Positions 30,143 to 39,535 of a stretch of 40,024 bases of DNA are shown here, piece by piece (the stretch's first letter is position 1; each line of letters begins with the position of its first letter). Source of the stretch: Macrocybe gigantea (Eukaryota > Basidiomycota > Agaricomycetes > Agaricales > Callistosporiaceae); the NCBI GenBank assembly GCA_011319805.1, contig SJRY01000224.1:1-40024 (forward strand). Reading direction: 5' to 3'. The notes under the pieces are model-generated. The model did no database searches and had not been told where the DNA came from. It saw nothing but the letters and a program-made list of their open reading frames with translations. The translations under genes and the position numbers were made by a program.

Positions 30143-30462
30143 TGTTACAGACGCCGCCCAAAGGACTATTCATTTTCTTATCTTATCTTTCCCACATCCC
30201 TTATCTCCCCCATCATGCTGCGCAGCGCGCAGCCATCGAGTCATCTCACTTCCCTAGTCATCCTGAGTCATCTCCTTCCAGTCTTACTCATCCGCAGTCC
30301 ACAGCATTGCGCAGCCCATGGTCCGTGCTCGAGTACTGTAGTGTATATAAGGACTCCCAGATGTACCAGTAACGCTAGGCTTAATATTCCTTTTGCCATC
30401 ATCTCAAGACCACTCTCGCACTTAGTCTGCCCGAGTCCTTCTGAGATTCGTCTAGCCTAACA
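30143..30462 (+). repeat. 3' LTR of element A4 (320 bp)
   Basis: Identical, as far as I can read, to the 5' LTR, which indicates recent insertion. Followed by the target duplicate CAAAG. Confidence 0.95.
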
Positions 30463-32210
30463 CAAAGCGATTCTTCCAGAAGGCACACTTCCGGTCATCG
30501 GTGGAGTGGTCTTTGCCACAGCTAAGATACTTCGGAGCATGCGGGCAGGGTTGACCTGCCAGAGTGCCTCATAAGGAGGGTTAGCCTTGGGTCTTGCCTT
30601 GCAACAAGACGCAAGCATGCGATGATGCTCCTTTCTGTGGGATTCCCCACAGATCGGGCAGCGGAGGGATTGTTGGTTACACTTTAGAGCGGAGTGACCC
30701 CAACACCAACAGCGTTTGCAGAGAGGGACTCCTGGCGATGAGAAAGCGGCGCAGAAGCGGCATCGCCAGTTCGGACCATGACGGTGCAGTTGTCCAGAGC
30801 TTTGATGTTCTGGCCAGTGGACGTATCTTCGATATTAAACCAAACGGTCGCAGTATCAGAGTTCTTGGAGTTGCGCATGATGTGAGGAACTCCAACGAGG
30901 GTGATGAGGTCCGAGAATGAAGAGTCTCAGAGAATCTCGTATGCTTGCCGGGCAGTGATGACACTTCCGTTGGCATTGAAGTATGGCACATCGAGCAGTT
31001 TCACATAGGAAACACTCGTAGGAATAGCAAGCTCGATGGTAGAACCAGCCAGAGCACACCGGAGAGCGGCCTCACGCAGAATGCCGAAGTCCTTGGGTGA
31101 TGCCACCTTCATCATCAAACATGAAAACGAGGAGGCGGAGTGGTCCTGGATGGATTCACATCTAATCCAGGATTTGCCAGTAGTCAGCCCTTGATTGAAG
31201 GCAGAGAGAAGAGTCCCAGTAGCAACAAATGCATTGTCCGCTGGGAAAGTGAAGGATACCCTGACATTATGTCAGGACGGGCCATGGGAAGTGGACTTCG
31301 CCTTCTTCTTAGGCAGTCCGGAAGGCTCCCCGGTTGCTTCCTTTTGCAAGGAGATGATCTTTTCCATGGGGAGGTGTGGGAATGTCTTTGCCAAAGCTAC
31401 GATGGCTTTGACAGGGGTATTGGCAGTTGGGCCAAGGCTTGCGCATATGAGTGCTTGCCAGCAGCAGGGCGAGTAGCCCTATTGACAGGAGGGGGCGGAC
31501 CATGACCCGGAGTTCGGGAGCGGGACCGCAGCTGTGGCAGAAGGGGGCGGTTCAGGTTCCGAGGCGGTCTCAGGGGGCGAGTGCCCATGTTCGAGCAGGA
31601 GTCTTCAGGACATACAGTGCCAGAAGGAGAGGTGTGAGGGTCAGCGAACTGAGTCGCCTTTCCACAGGAGGGAAGGTGGGCATTGACAATTTCTTGCAGA
31701 CACCTACTAAGGGGTGCTGGGGTCCGTCCAGCATAGAGACGGAAAAATATTGACATTACCTGCACTGCTGACCAAAGTTGCAATGCCCTCGGCGATAGCG
31801 TACTGGTATCCCACTGGAATAGAGACGGAGGAAGAGCTGACCTTCAGGATCCAAGCCTTGAGGGCGGCGAGAGATTCGGCTGTGGCCTTGGCTTCACCAT
31901 AAAGGAACCGATCCCCTTCGGGGAAGATCACGATGCCAATGGCATTGTCATTGTACACTGCCTCAGTGGACAGGATTGATGGAGAGGGGGGGGCAGGGGT
32001 ACAGTAGGCCCTCCTGCGTTCGAAGGGTTGGTGTCATCGGTATCCATGAGACTGTCGCCACCTTGGAAGAGAAGGCTCGCATTCCCCGTGGGGGGAGGAG
32101 GGAGCAGGGGAGCGGGATGGGCCAGCAGTAGGCCGTCTGGTGCGGGTTGAGTGGTGCATGACCGCCGCCACCGACAATGTTGAGCGGATCATCGCTCATC
32201 AAAAAACCTC
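30463..32210 (-). pseudogene. LINE copy 2: ORF1 (RNA-binding, zinc knuckles)
   Basis: Starts at ATG 32210 (MSDDPLNIVGGGG). It holds the block YNDNAIGIVIFPEGDRFLYGEAKA (~31955-31890), a proline-rich stretch, a second conserved region (IELAIPTSVSYVKLLDVPYF, ~31045-30985) and C-terminal knuckles near 30720-30640 (CKRCWCWGHSALKC, then CPICGESH). Several frameshifts break it. ORF1 ends on the other side of A4 at ~23830, overlapping the ORF2 ATG. The layout is typical of Tad/I-like fungal LINEs; the exact clade is not determined. Confidence 0.8.
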
Positions 32211-32396
32211 TAGTAGACTGGTTGATTTTCAGCTGATTTTCACGATATGAGAAACAGAAGGGCTCAAGAGTGTTAGGAACTCGGGTTTGCAACTTGATAC
32301 ATGATCGCCCAGTTGATGCTGGTGTAGAATGAAGATGATGATGAGGAGGGTTGTTTACACTTGTTTACAATGGGCATTGTGAAAGAGAAGCGGCCT
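32211..32396 (-). other. 5' UTR of LINE copy 2
   Basis: Aligns with 39350-39535 (LINE copy 4) and 22255-22453 (LINE copy 1), beginning near CTTCTCTTTCACAATGCCC in the sense direction. Its 5' end abuts the plus-strand LINE copy 3. Confidence 0.75.
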
Positions 32397-32565
32397 TGGC
32401 AAAGACCACTCCACTGATGACCAGAAGTGCGCCTTCTGGAAGAACCGTTTTAATCCTGAGTGGATCAAACAACACTATCAGCTGGTACGTGATCGAGCAC
32501 GGTCAAGTTCCAAATATTCTAATGCCTCCCGCAGCATAATGCAGAGGCCAACACATCATGAGTGA
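32396..32565 (+). pseudogene. LINE copy 3: tail of ORF1
   Basis: The last ~55 codons of ORF1 are open (KDHSTDDQKCAFWKNRFNPEW...THHE) and end with TGA at 32563-32565, eight bases past the start of ORF2. Everything upstream is missing, so copy 3 is 5'-truncated here and meets the inverted 5' end of copy 2. Confidence 0.78.
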
Positions 32566-35357
32566 CACCTCCAGCAGATCAGCCCCAGCTGTTGTCCCTG
32601 GGTTGGGCAGATGCTCTTTGAGCTCTTCATTTCATATTTTCTCTCAAAATGTAAATAGGAAATATGTACATATGGATGTTCTCTTCTCCACTCTTGGAGA
32701 GGACTATGATATTTTGTTCTTCCAAGAACCTGCTTGGAACCTGCTAAGACAAGTCCTGTCAGTGCATAACACTGATGGTGAGCCAGTCATTGGAGATCCC
32801 AGTCACCCTGACTGGACTTGTATCATCTGCCACTCATCATATGAGGATCCATCTCGTGTGATGGCATATGTTCACAACCGCTTATGCCAGTTGTGCCCTT
32901 CCCTTAGATGCGAGCTCATTGATAGTCGCGACTTGATGATAATTAGCTTTTCCACTCCTGGAGAGCCTCTATTTCTCGCAAACGCCTACTCTGATATAGA
33001 TGGAAGCACTATTCACTTGCTGCACAATTGTTTGGAACGTTCTGACTTTCCCAACCTAACTTATTTGGGGGGGATTTCAACTGTCACTATGAACTCTGGG
33101 ATGGAGTCCACATCTCGCAGCATACACGAGGAGAGATGCTGTGCAATGCAGCACTTGACCTTGGTCTTGACTGGGCGGAGCCATCTAATCATGGCCCGAC
33201 CTTCATCTCACATAATGCGGAGCTTCGGCCCTCAGTTATTGATTTGATGTTCACCCCTGTTGATGTGGTGGGGGTGGCACCGGTCGTTCGCAACAACCTG
33301 AGATTGACTTCAGACCATTGTCCATTGTCGCTCTCCTTAGACATTCTGCTGCTGGACCTCTCCGATCCATGCCAGACTCTTCCAAAGAACAGCATGCCCA
33401 AGTTTATCTCTGACATTGCTGGCGATCTGCTCGGTATGGACCTGGTGCCAATCGAGTCACCAGAGGATTTAGAGAGTGTTCTCCAGACTCTCTCCAAATC
33501 AGTTGACCATGCTTGGGATCTCCATTCTAAGGAGTGCAAGCTATCGAAGCAGAGCAAAGGCTGGTGGAATCAGCATGGTTCTGAAACTTTAGACACCTTC
33601 AGGCAGACCCAGTCTGAAGAGGACCATCGCATCTGGCACCGAGCTATTAAAGATGCCAAGCGCACCTTCTTTGATCAGTGAATCAAGGAAGTTGCGGAAA
33701 AGTCACGATGTCTATGGGATCTAGCTGCATGGACGAAGCAAAGGCCGCTTCCGGCCTACAAGGCTATCTCCTTTCAGGGGCAACCTTGCAATTCCATCGA
33801 GTCACTTTGGAATGTGCTCGACAAATCCTATAATGCTGCATCCGACAGGCCAGTTAATCTGGATAAGCTCAATGAGCTCGAGCCTCATCCAAGTCGGGAC
33901 TGGGTCCTGTTCTCTACTGCAGAACTCCGAGAGTCTTTGGAGCCATGCAGCAATACCTCTGCTCCAGGACAGACTATCTGTCCTGGGGTCATGTTAAGCA
34001 GCTGGTGAAATTCCTCACCTGGCTGATTTCATCTTGAACATTGCTAATGCATGTTTGGAATTGGGCCATTGGCCCTCCTACTTTAAGCAGAGCCTGTCAG
34101 TGATTATTCCGAAACCTGGCAAACATGCATACGACACCCCAAAAGCCTTTCGTCCAATTGTGCTTTTGAACACCCTCGGCAAACTCATCGAAAAAATGCT
34201 GGCACAGCATATGCAATATGAAGCGACTAAGTTTGCTGTCTTTGACCCGAAGCAGTTCGGTGGCATTTGGCAGAACTCTACGGAGGATGCTGGTGTCTTC
34301 CTAACCCATATTATCTGGCAAGGCTGGCTAAAGGGTCTCAAGACAAGTGTCATCACTTTCGATGTGGCTCAATATTTTCCCTCTCTCAACCATCGGATGT
34401 TGGTGAGGATACTTCAACATGGGGGCTTCACATGTCAAGTGTCTAAGTTCTTCGAGTCCTACCTCGTCGGGCATAAAACTTCGTATGCTTGGCGTAGTGC
34501 CATCTCACCAGAGTTTGATGCTGATGTTGGTGTCGGCCAAGGCTCTGCTCTATCTCCAGTACTGTCAGCCTTGTATTTGGCACCAGTACTGAAAATATAC
34601 CAGAAGGTTGACAATATGCTGACCATATGTTGTTTGTAGATGATGGGCTGATTATCGCTCAGTCCAAATCCATCCTGGACAATGTTCCGAAACTTCAGAG
34701 GGTGTACGCATCTGTGCACAACCTCTTCACAGACTTCTGTCTTGTTGTCGAACACAACAAAACTGAACTGCAGCACTTCTCGCATAATAGTAAGGACCCC
34801 CATCCTTCTATTGACTTGGGCTTTGCCCTGTTCATGGGCAACACTCCCTTGCAACCCAAAGATGTGTGGAGATACCTTGGGTTCTTCTTGGACACACACC
34901 TATCCTTTAAGGAGCACGTCCGTTTCTATGCAACGAAAGCGCTGACTACTGCCAGGGCTTTCCAAATGTTGGGCAATTCTGTGCAAGGGTTATCCCTCAA
35001 CAGAAGTGCATTCTCTACCTGTCATGCACGCATCCTATCACAATGTATAGCTGTTTGCTATGGAACTTCAACGGTATGCGCAATGTTGCACTGTTGAAGG
35101 AGTTACACCAGATGCAGCGTAAGGCTTGCATTTGGATTAATGGTCAGTTCCACACCAGTCCGGAGGGTGCAGCTGAAACCATGGCCTGTGTCGAACCTAT
35201 TGCCAGATTCATCAAATGTCTGAAAGTCGGGTCCTCTGTCTGGCTGGCCAACTCCAATTTGAGGCATGCCCTCAGAGCTTTGACCACCCCGCCTGTGGCA
35301 GGGGTGATCCCTTGAGGTCAAAGAACTTGACCTCCCTCTTGGACAGGCAGCATACTG
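32558..35357 (+). pseudogene. LINE copy 3: ORF2 (endonuclease and reverse transcriptase)
   Basis: ATG at 32558 overlaps the ORF1 stop. It has an APE-type endonuclease (FFQEPAWN ~32720, GDFN region at 33065-33085 in a G run lacking one G, TSDHCPLSLSLD ~33310), a linker, then reverse transcriptase: motif A FDVAQYFPSLNH (~34360), motif B GVGQGSALSP (~34530) and motif C LFVDDGL (~34630). Frameshifts near 33065, 33970 and 34610 and a TGA at 33679 (CGA in relatives) break it. Sequence stops at about 35357, before RNase H. It performed target-primed reverse transcription in intact relatives. Confidence 0.88.
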
Positions 35358-35494
35358 TTAGATTGTGTGTATTCAGGCACATTGTTGTCTCCACTAATAT
35401 CAAAGATACCGAAGAACCTAGACCAAATAGTGTCTTGGGATGAAGGTATATAGGATGAGGTGGTTATAAATACAACTTCTAAGTTGATCCATCA
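35358..35494. other. Unassigned 137 bp between LINE and tRNA-like sequence
   Basis: Starts TGTTAGATTGTG and holds TATATAGG and TATAAATA motifs, which could be an LTR remnant or SINE 5' flank. No second copy or paired end was found, so I leave it unassigned. Confidence 0.4.
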
Positions 35495-35566
35495 GGCCTG
35501 ATAGCTCAGTGGTAGAGCTACTGGTATATGTCCAGGAGGTCCTGGGTTCAATCCCTAGTCAGGACA
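35495..35566 (+). tRNA. tRNA-like sequence (degenerate tRNA or SINE head)
   Basis: 72 nt fold as a cloverleaf: acceptor GGCCTGA/TCAGGAC (6 of 7 pairs), D arm GCTC-AGTGGTA-GAGC, anticodon stem ACTGG/CCAGG (4 of 5) with loop TATATGT, T arm CTGGG-TTCAATC-CCTAG, and TCTTTTC downstream as a possible polymerase III terminator. The loop lacks the usual U at position 33, so no anticodon is assigned. A decayed tRNA gene or the head of a SINE is more likely than a working gene. Confidence 0.55.
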
Positions 35567-35581
35567 TCTTTTCTGTTTAAC

Positions 35582-35935
35582 AGCAATTGATTGCATTCAT
35601 CGAGTCGAGGAAGCACACGATGGATATCGCTCCCAGGATGGAGCAATAGCCTTTTGGATTGACATACACAGTCCAATCAGCTTGGAATCATCACTTGTCA
35701 CTTTGCCAACAGGCTGACGAGTTTCGAAAACAAGTTTATTGCCTCGGTAAATCTGGGATGAATACACTAACTGTCTGAGTGTATCTGCTTTTGTGGGTAC
35801 GGTGCCATTAGTCTTGTTCCCAGCCGTTGATGGCGCCTTCCTTATGCAGCTGAAAAAGTTGGTCAGAGTTTCAAAAACCTGACCAACTTGCTGCCCGCGT
35901 TGGCACCACAACGTCTGGTGCATTTGGTGGCCCTA
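35582..35935 (-). pseudogene. LINE RNase H domain fragment
   Basis: The minus strand carries the second half of the LINE RNase H (SDDSKLIGLCMSIQKAIAP, then a MNAIN-type motif at ~35590), aligned with 39220-39340 of copy 4. The homology is clear from 35582 to ~35710; further upstream sequence to 35923 is open but more diverged. This is a different subfamily from copy 4. Confidence 0.6.
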
Positions 35936-36067
35936 TCTACACTTCCTGTCACAGGCACATAAAATGATGTAATCAATACCTAAAATGTATTGTTGTGACA
36001 GAGGAGAAAAGTCACGTCTCGCACCGTGCCTCATCTGGAACAGAGCCGTTAGCCTCTCACGCATCCG
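35936..36067. other. Unassigned 130 bp upstream of the helicase fragment
   Basis: No repeat match and no convincing frame. It may be the decayed upstream part of the helicase gene. Confidence 0.4.
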
Positions 36068-36383
36068 ATGCTTCTTGCCGAGAGGTATGAGGAGGCACGT
36101 AGGTTGCGGCACAATGCACTCCATGAGAAATCAGCCTGTAATCTGCAGGATGCCTGGGAGGTCAGGCCAGAGCATAAGTCTGAGCTGCTGAGACAGTCAA
36201 TGAAGACACTCTTCTGTGAGCAGACAGGACACATACCTTATGAATGGCAGCTGGATGTTGCTGAAGCCACTCTTTTACGTCTCGAAACAGTGCTGATAGC
36301 AGGCATGGGTGCTGGAAAGATGATACCTTTCATGTTGCCGCTTCTGGTCAAACAGGACGGAATCTCCCTTATTATCTCACTTC
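36068..36383 (+). pseudogene. RecQ/DEAD-type helicase N-terminal fragment
   Basis: An open frame with a Q-motif-like segment (PYEWQLDVAEATLL) followed by a Walker A-like loop AGMGAGKM (~36300-36325) and FMLPLL, as in RecQ/DEAD-box helicases that are multicopy in many Agaricomycete genomes. The loop would be AGTGAGKT in working proteins; both changed positions now code methionine, each explained by ACG to ATG. Homology stops near 36383, before the DExH box, where unrelated sequence begins. It is a dead fragment, perhaps carried by a mobile element. Confidence 0.6.
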
Positions 36384-36503
36384 ATCAGATGTGGAGTGCA
36401 CTGCCAAATGGATGTCCGAATTGTCGGAATAATATTCTGGGCTCTCTTCAGCAGCTTCTGCATCGTATTCACCTTCCGATCCGCTGAAGAAAGTGAAATC
36501 CAT
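36384..36503 (-). CDS. Small acidic ORF, unrecognised
   Basis: A minus-strand frame from ATG 36503 (MDFTFFSGSEGEYDAEAAEES) of about 40 codons, rich in acidic residues and serine. It could be the 5' end of a gene cut off by the junction near 36383. No homologue is recognised and it may be chance. Confidence 0.25.
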
Positions 36504-36526
36504 ATGATAAGATAAGAGATGCAGTA

Positions 36527-36904
36527 TTATATAAACATCGTGATGTCACTGCTGTGACGGGATATGTAGATCAAGGGCCCAAATGCACCAGACATTCTAG
36601 ACGAGTTTGCATCGCAAAAGTTGAACAACTTTTCGGACTCCGACACCAAAACTCGTCCTAAAATGGATGGGTACGAGACTACGGTGCCATCACTACTCGT
36701 ATATACACAGTTAGGCTCAAGCTGGCACTCAGCGAGCGCCTGTTTGAGCGATGCACAATAAGCCTTGACAGAGTCTTTGTCTCTGCCAAGCAGCTTATGG
36801 ATCTCAAGGTGGCTGCTGAACTGGTCAACGAGCCACCTGCCTGGATTATTCGCATCTGCAAAATAGTCTATGAATAAAAAGTTAGGTGGTTTAAGGTCCA
36901 CCAA
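36527..36904 (-). CDS. Hypothetical ORF, 125 residues, unrecognised
   Basis: Minus-strand ATG at 36904 to a stop at 36527-36529. The product has ordinary globular composition (RWLVDQFSSHLEIHKLLGRD; DGTVVSYPSILGRVLVSESE), unlike the shadow frames around it, so it may be a remnant of a real gene or of an unknown element. It lies between the helicase fragment and the copia fragment. I can name no family and infer no function. Confidence 0.35.
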   Translation of the reverse strand: MVDLKPPNFLFIDYFADANNPGRWLVDQFSSHLEIHKLLGRDKDSVKAYCASLKQALAECQLEPNCVYTSSDGTVVSYPSILGRVLVSESEKLFNFCDANSSRMSGAFGPLIYISRHSSDITMFI

Positions 36905-36954
36905 ATCCTTGAGAGGGACTTGAGCACATTACACTGCCTGTCTGAGAGGGAGGT

Positions 36955-38180
36955 TAAGTTCTTTGACCTCGAAGGATCCCCCCGGCCCTGGGACCACACC
37001 TTATCAGGCTTGGTTTGGAAAGAAACCAGATGTCAGTCACCTCAGAATCTGGGGATGCACTGCATATGTCTTTGTGCAAAAGGATCAGAGGAAGAAACTC
37101 CAATCACACTACCAGAAATGCATCTTTATTGGCTATCCTGATGGTTATAAGGGTTGGAAGTTTTACAATCCTACCACCAAAAAGACCATTATCTTGGAGA
37201 GGCTGAATTTGATGAGAGATACTTCCCTGGTACCTCTCAGAAACATTACAGCACTCAACCTTCTCTTATCCTTCCTCTTGACCCACCTGCCTTGCAACCA
37301 GTTTCTCCAGACTCAGCTGTGCTGGAGTTAGGGGGAGGCTTTGATGCACCAAACCCTATTGTGCAAGCAGCTCCCTCTACTCCTAATCCAGATCCTACCC
37401 CTCCACAGAGTCCAAATCTTCGTCCTAGAACACCTCCTGCTATTCACTAGGATAATAACCTGCCCCATACACCTCCTGTTAGATACAGAGTACCAACTCT
37501 ACCACCTCTTCCCAAAACTCCACCCATTGCTGTCAGGAAACCAGTCAGAAATGTCAAACCACCTGGTAATTGGTGGGTCATCAGACCTGCTCCACCACCA
37601 GTTCGAGATGATTCTGATTCAGAAGACTCAATTCATGAGGATCCTGATCCTAAGGCTGGTTTTGTGGATGTCCAATTTGCTGGTCTAGCTGAAGGTGCAA
37701 ATCTGAGCACTTACAAGCAAGCTATGCAATGTCCGGATGCTCACAAGTGGCAGGAAGCATGTAATGAAGAGATTATGTCTCTTATGGGACATGGGACATG
37801 GGAGATTGTGGACTTGCCTCCAGAAAAGAAGGCTATTGTTGTGGATGGGTTTTCAAGGTCAAACACAATGCAGATGGCTCGATTGAGCGCTACAAAGCTC
37901 GATGTGTTGCTAAAGGTTTCAGTCAGAGACCAGGTATTAACTATACTGAAGTCTTTGCCCCTACATTTCGCCCTGCTGCCTTGAGACTTATCCTAGCCAT
38001 GGCTGGTATTGAGGACATGGAACTTCGTTCTGTGGATGTTACCTCTGCCTTTCCTAATGGTGATTTGGAGGAGGAGATTTATATGGTTCAACCAGAGGGG
38101 TTTCACCAAGGTGGTCCAAACCAAGTCTGCAAACTCTACAAATCACTTTATGGGCTTAAACACTCCACCAGACAGTGGAA
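36955..38180 (+). pseudogene. Ty1/copia pol fragment (integrase C-terminus to reverse transcriptase)
   Basis: Begins in the integrase C-terminus (TPYQAWFGKKPDVSHLRIWG, then CIFIGYPDGYKGWKFYNP), passes a proline-rich linker, and enters the copia-type RT (NEEIMSLMGHGTWEIVDLP, GWVFKVKHNADGSIERYKARCVAKGFSQ, FAPTFRPAALRL, DVTSAFPNGDLEEEIYM, KSLYGLKHSTRQWN). The catalytic YxDD box lies beyond the break. It uses three frames: shifts near 37200 and 37840 (GG to G) and a TAG at 37448-37450. The LINE poly(A) end at 38181 interrupts it; the remainder is outside the window. Confidence 0.9.
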
Positions 38181-39350
38181 TTTTTTTTTTTTTTTTTTAA
38201 ATCAACAATTTATATAGCGGTGCATGATGGCAGTCCACTTGTAAATACACAATGGTATCTACTATAAATACGACTAGTCCGATCCCAGCCAGACTGAAGA
38301 GAGATACATTGAGGGCTACAATGCCCTGTTCTCTCATGCCCGCGCTCGGGCTACACGATCCGAGCTCATGCGTACTCACTTGCTTGAGCACTGTCCCCCA
38401 GCCCCGAAGGGCTGGTTGTGGTCAATTTCACATAAAAGGTCCGAAAGGACCTATAACAAATGCTGTTGTAAAGTTTGGGGTTCGCATACTGCTCGATCAG
38501 CGCTTCGGTCACTGACCCAACTGCTTTAAGATTGTCCAGGTTGCCCTGGGCAATCTCCGCTGCAGAACGGCAGTCACCTGCCACCTGGATCCAGAATAAA
38601 AGCACCTGCTGCCTTGTTAGACGTCAGGTACTCAATAAACCAGTGATGCACAAATGCATCAAATTGGCATGCAGTTGGCCTGTGCCAGTTATGGTACTGA
38701 GTCATGACATGGACAGGGTCTTCTGGCCCTCGTCCACACGAGCATAAATCACTTTCGACAAAATTAAAACTGTGCCTGATACACATTGATCGGAGTATGG
38801 CCGCATGCCAAGCATGCACAGCGAGTGTACAATTCGTTCTCTGTCACCAATTTCATGAAACCCATTCTCTTACGAGAGGGGCGTTCATAGGAATTTGGCT
38901 TTCCTGCTTCATGAAAGTGGAACATGGAAGAGCCAATATATTTCTTGTTTCCAGAATTCTGGAACCAAATGTTATACATGTCATTGTCAGCCTCTTTTCG
39001 AAGGCCATCAGTAGTGTAGAGAGGGCGAAGCCCCAGGGGAACGTTGAGGCTCCGAGCCAATTTATGAGCCTCAACCTGTATTGCCCACTTCCACTTGGAA
39101 GGGACGTGCCAGAATTCAACCCGGTGCTGCTCTGACTCCAAGAGCCAGGCTTCTAGCGATCTGCACAGTGCAATGGAATGCGACTGCACAGAGTGAGGAT
39201 TACAGTCGATGATGCAATTAATTGCATTCATCGAATCTAAAAAACACATGACAGAATTAACTCCATTTTGTGTGATAGTCTTTTGGACTGCCATTCCAAA
39301 TCCAATGAGCTCAGCATCATCACCTCGTTGACTTATCAACTGGCCAGCTT
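38181..39350 (-). pseudogene. LINE copy 4: RNase H, C-terminal zinc motif, 3' UTR and poly(A)
   Basis: Minus strand: RNase H from ~39350 (DDAELIGFGMAVQKT, CFLDSMNAINCIID, FWHVPSKWK), then a tail with C/H motif (ESDLCSCGRGPEDPVHVMTQYHNWH, ~38770-38695), a stop at ~38574, a ~375-bp 3' UTR and an 18-nt A tail (T run 38181-38198). The frame is intact except for one extra T in a T run near 38763. It is inserted in the copia RT after CAGTGGAA. Its 5' end meets the inverted 5' end of a LINE at ~39350. Confidence 0.85.
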
Positions 39351-39535
39351 CTTTTTCCGCAATGCCCATTTGTAAACAAGTATAAACAACCCTCCTCATC
39401 ATCGTCTTCGTTCTACAAACATCAACTGGGCCGATCATATATCAAGTTGCAACCTGAGTTCCTAACACTCTTGAGCCCTTCTGTTTCTCATATCGCGAAA
39501 ATCAGCTGAAAATCAACCGGTCTACGAGGTTTTTG
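39350..39535 (+). other. 5' UTR of LINE copy 4
   Basis: Plus-strand LINE 5' end (CTTTTTCCGCAATGCCC onwards) and leader to the ORF1 ATG. Aligns with the leaders of copies 1 and 2. Confidence 0.75.

Larger units (their letters stand above)
23946..30462 (+). mobile_element. Element A4: full-length young Ty3/gypsy chromovirus
   Basis: A 6517-bp element with LTRs at 23946-24265 and 30143-30462 that I find identical over 320 bp. It is flanked by a perfect TSD CAAAG (23941-23945 and 30463-30467). It lies in the ORF1 of a minus-strand LINE, and the LINE sequence joins cleanly when the element is removed. Order: 5' LTR, self-priming site, leader with ORF0, gag, minus-1 shift site, pol (protease, RT, RNase H, integrase, chromodomain), ORF3, polypurine tract, 3' LTR. 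It is CpG-rich, unlike the decayed copies. One-base deletions break ORF0, gag and pol. Confidence 0.95.

Noticed and set aside
35358..35494. Solo LTR starting TGTTAG
   Set aside because: No matching end, no target duplication and no second copy.
38252..38515. Coding in the plus strand opposite the LINE 3' UTR
   Set aside because: It lies in the LINE 3' UTR next to the A tail and has no family resemblance.
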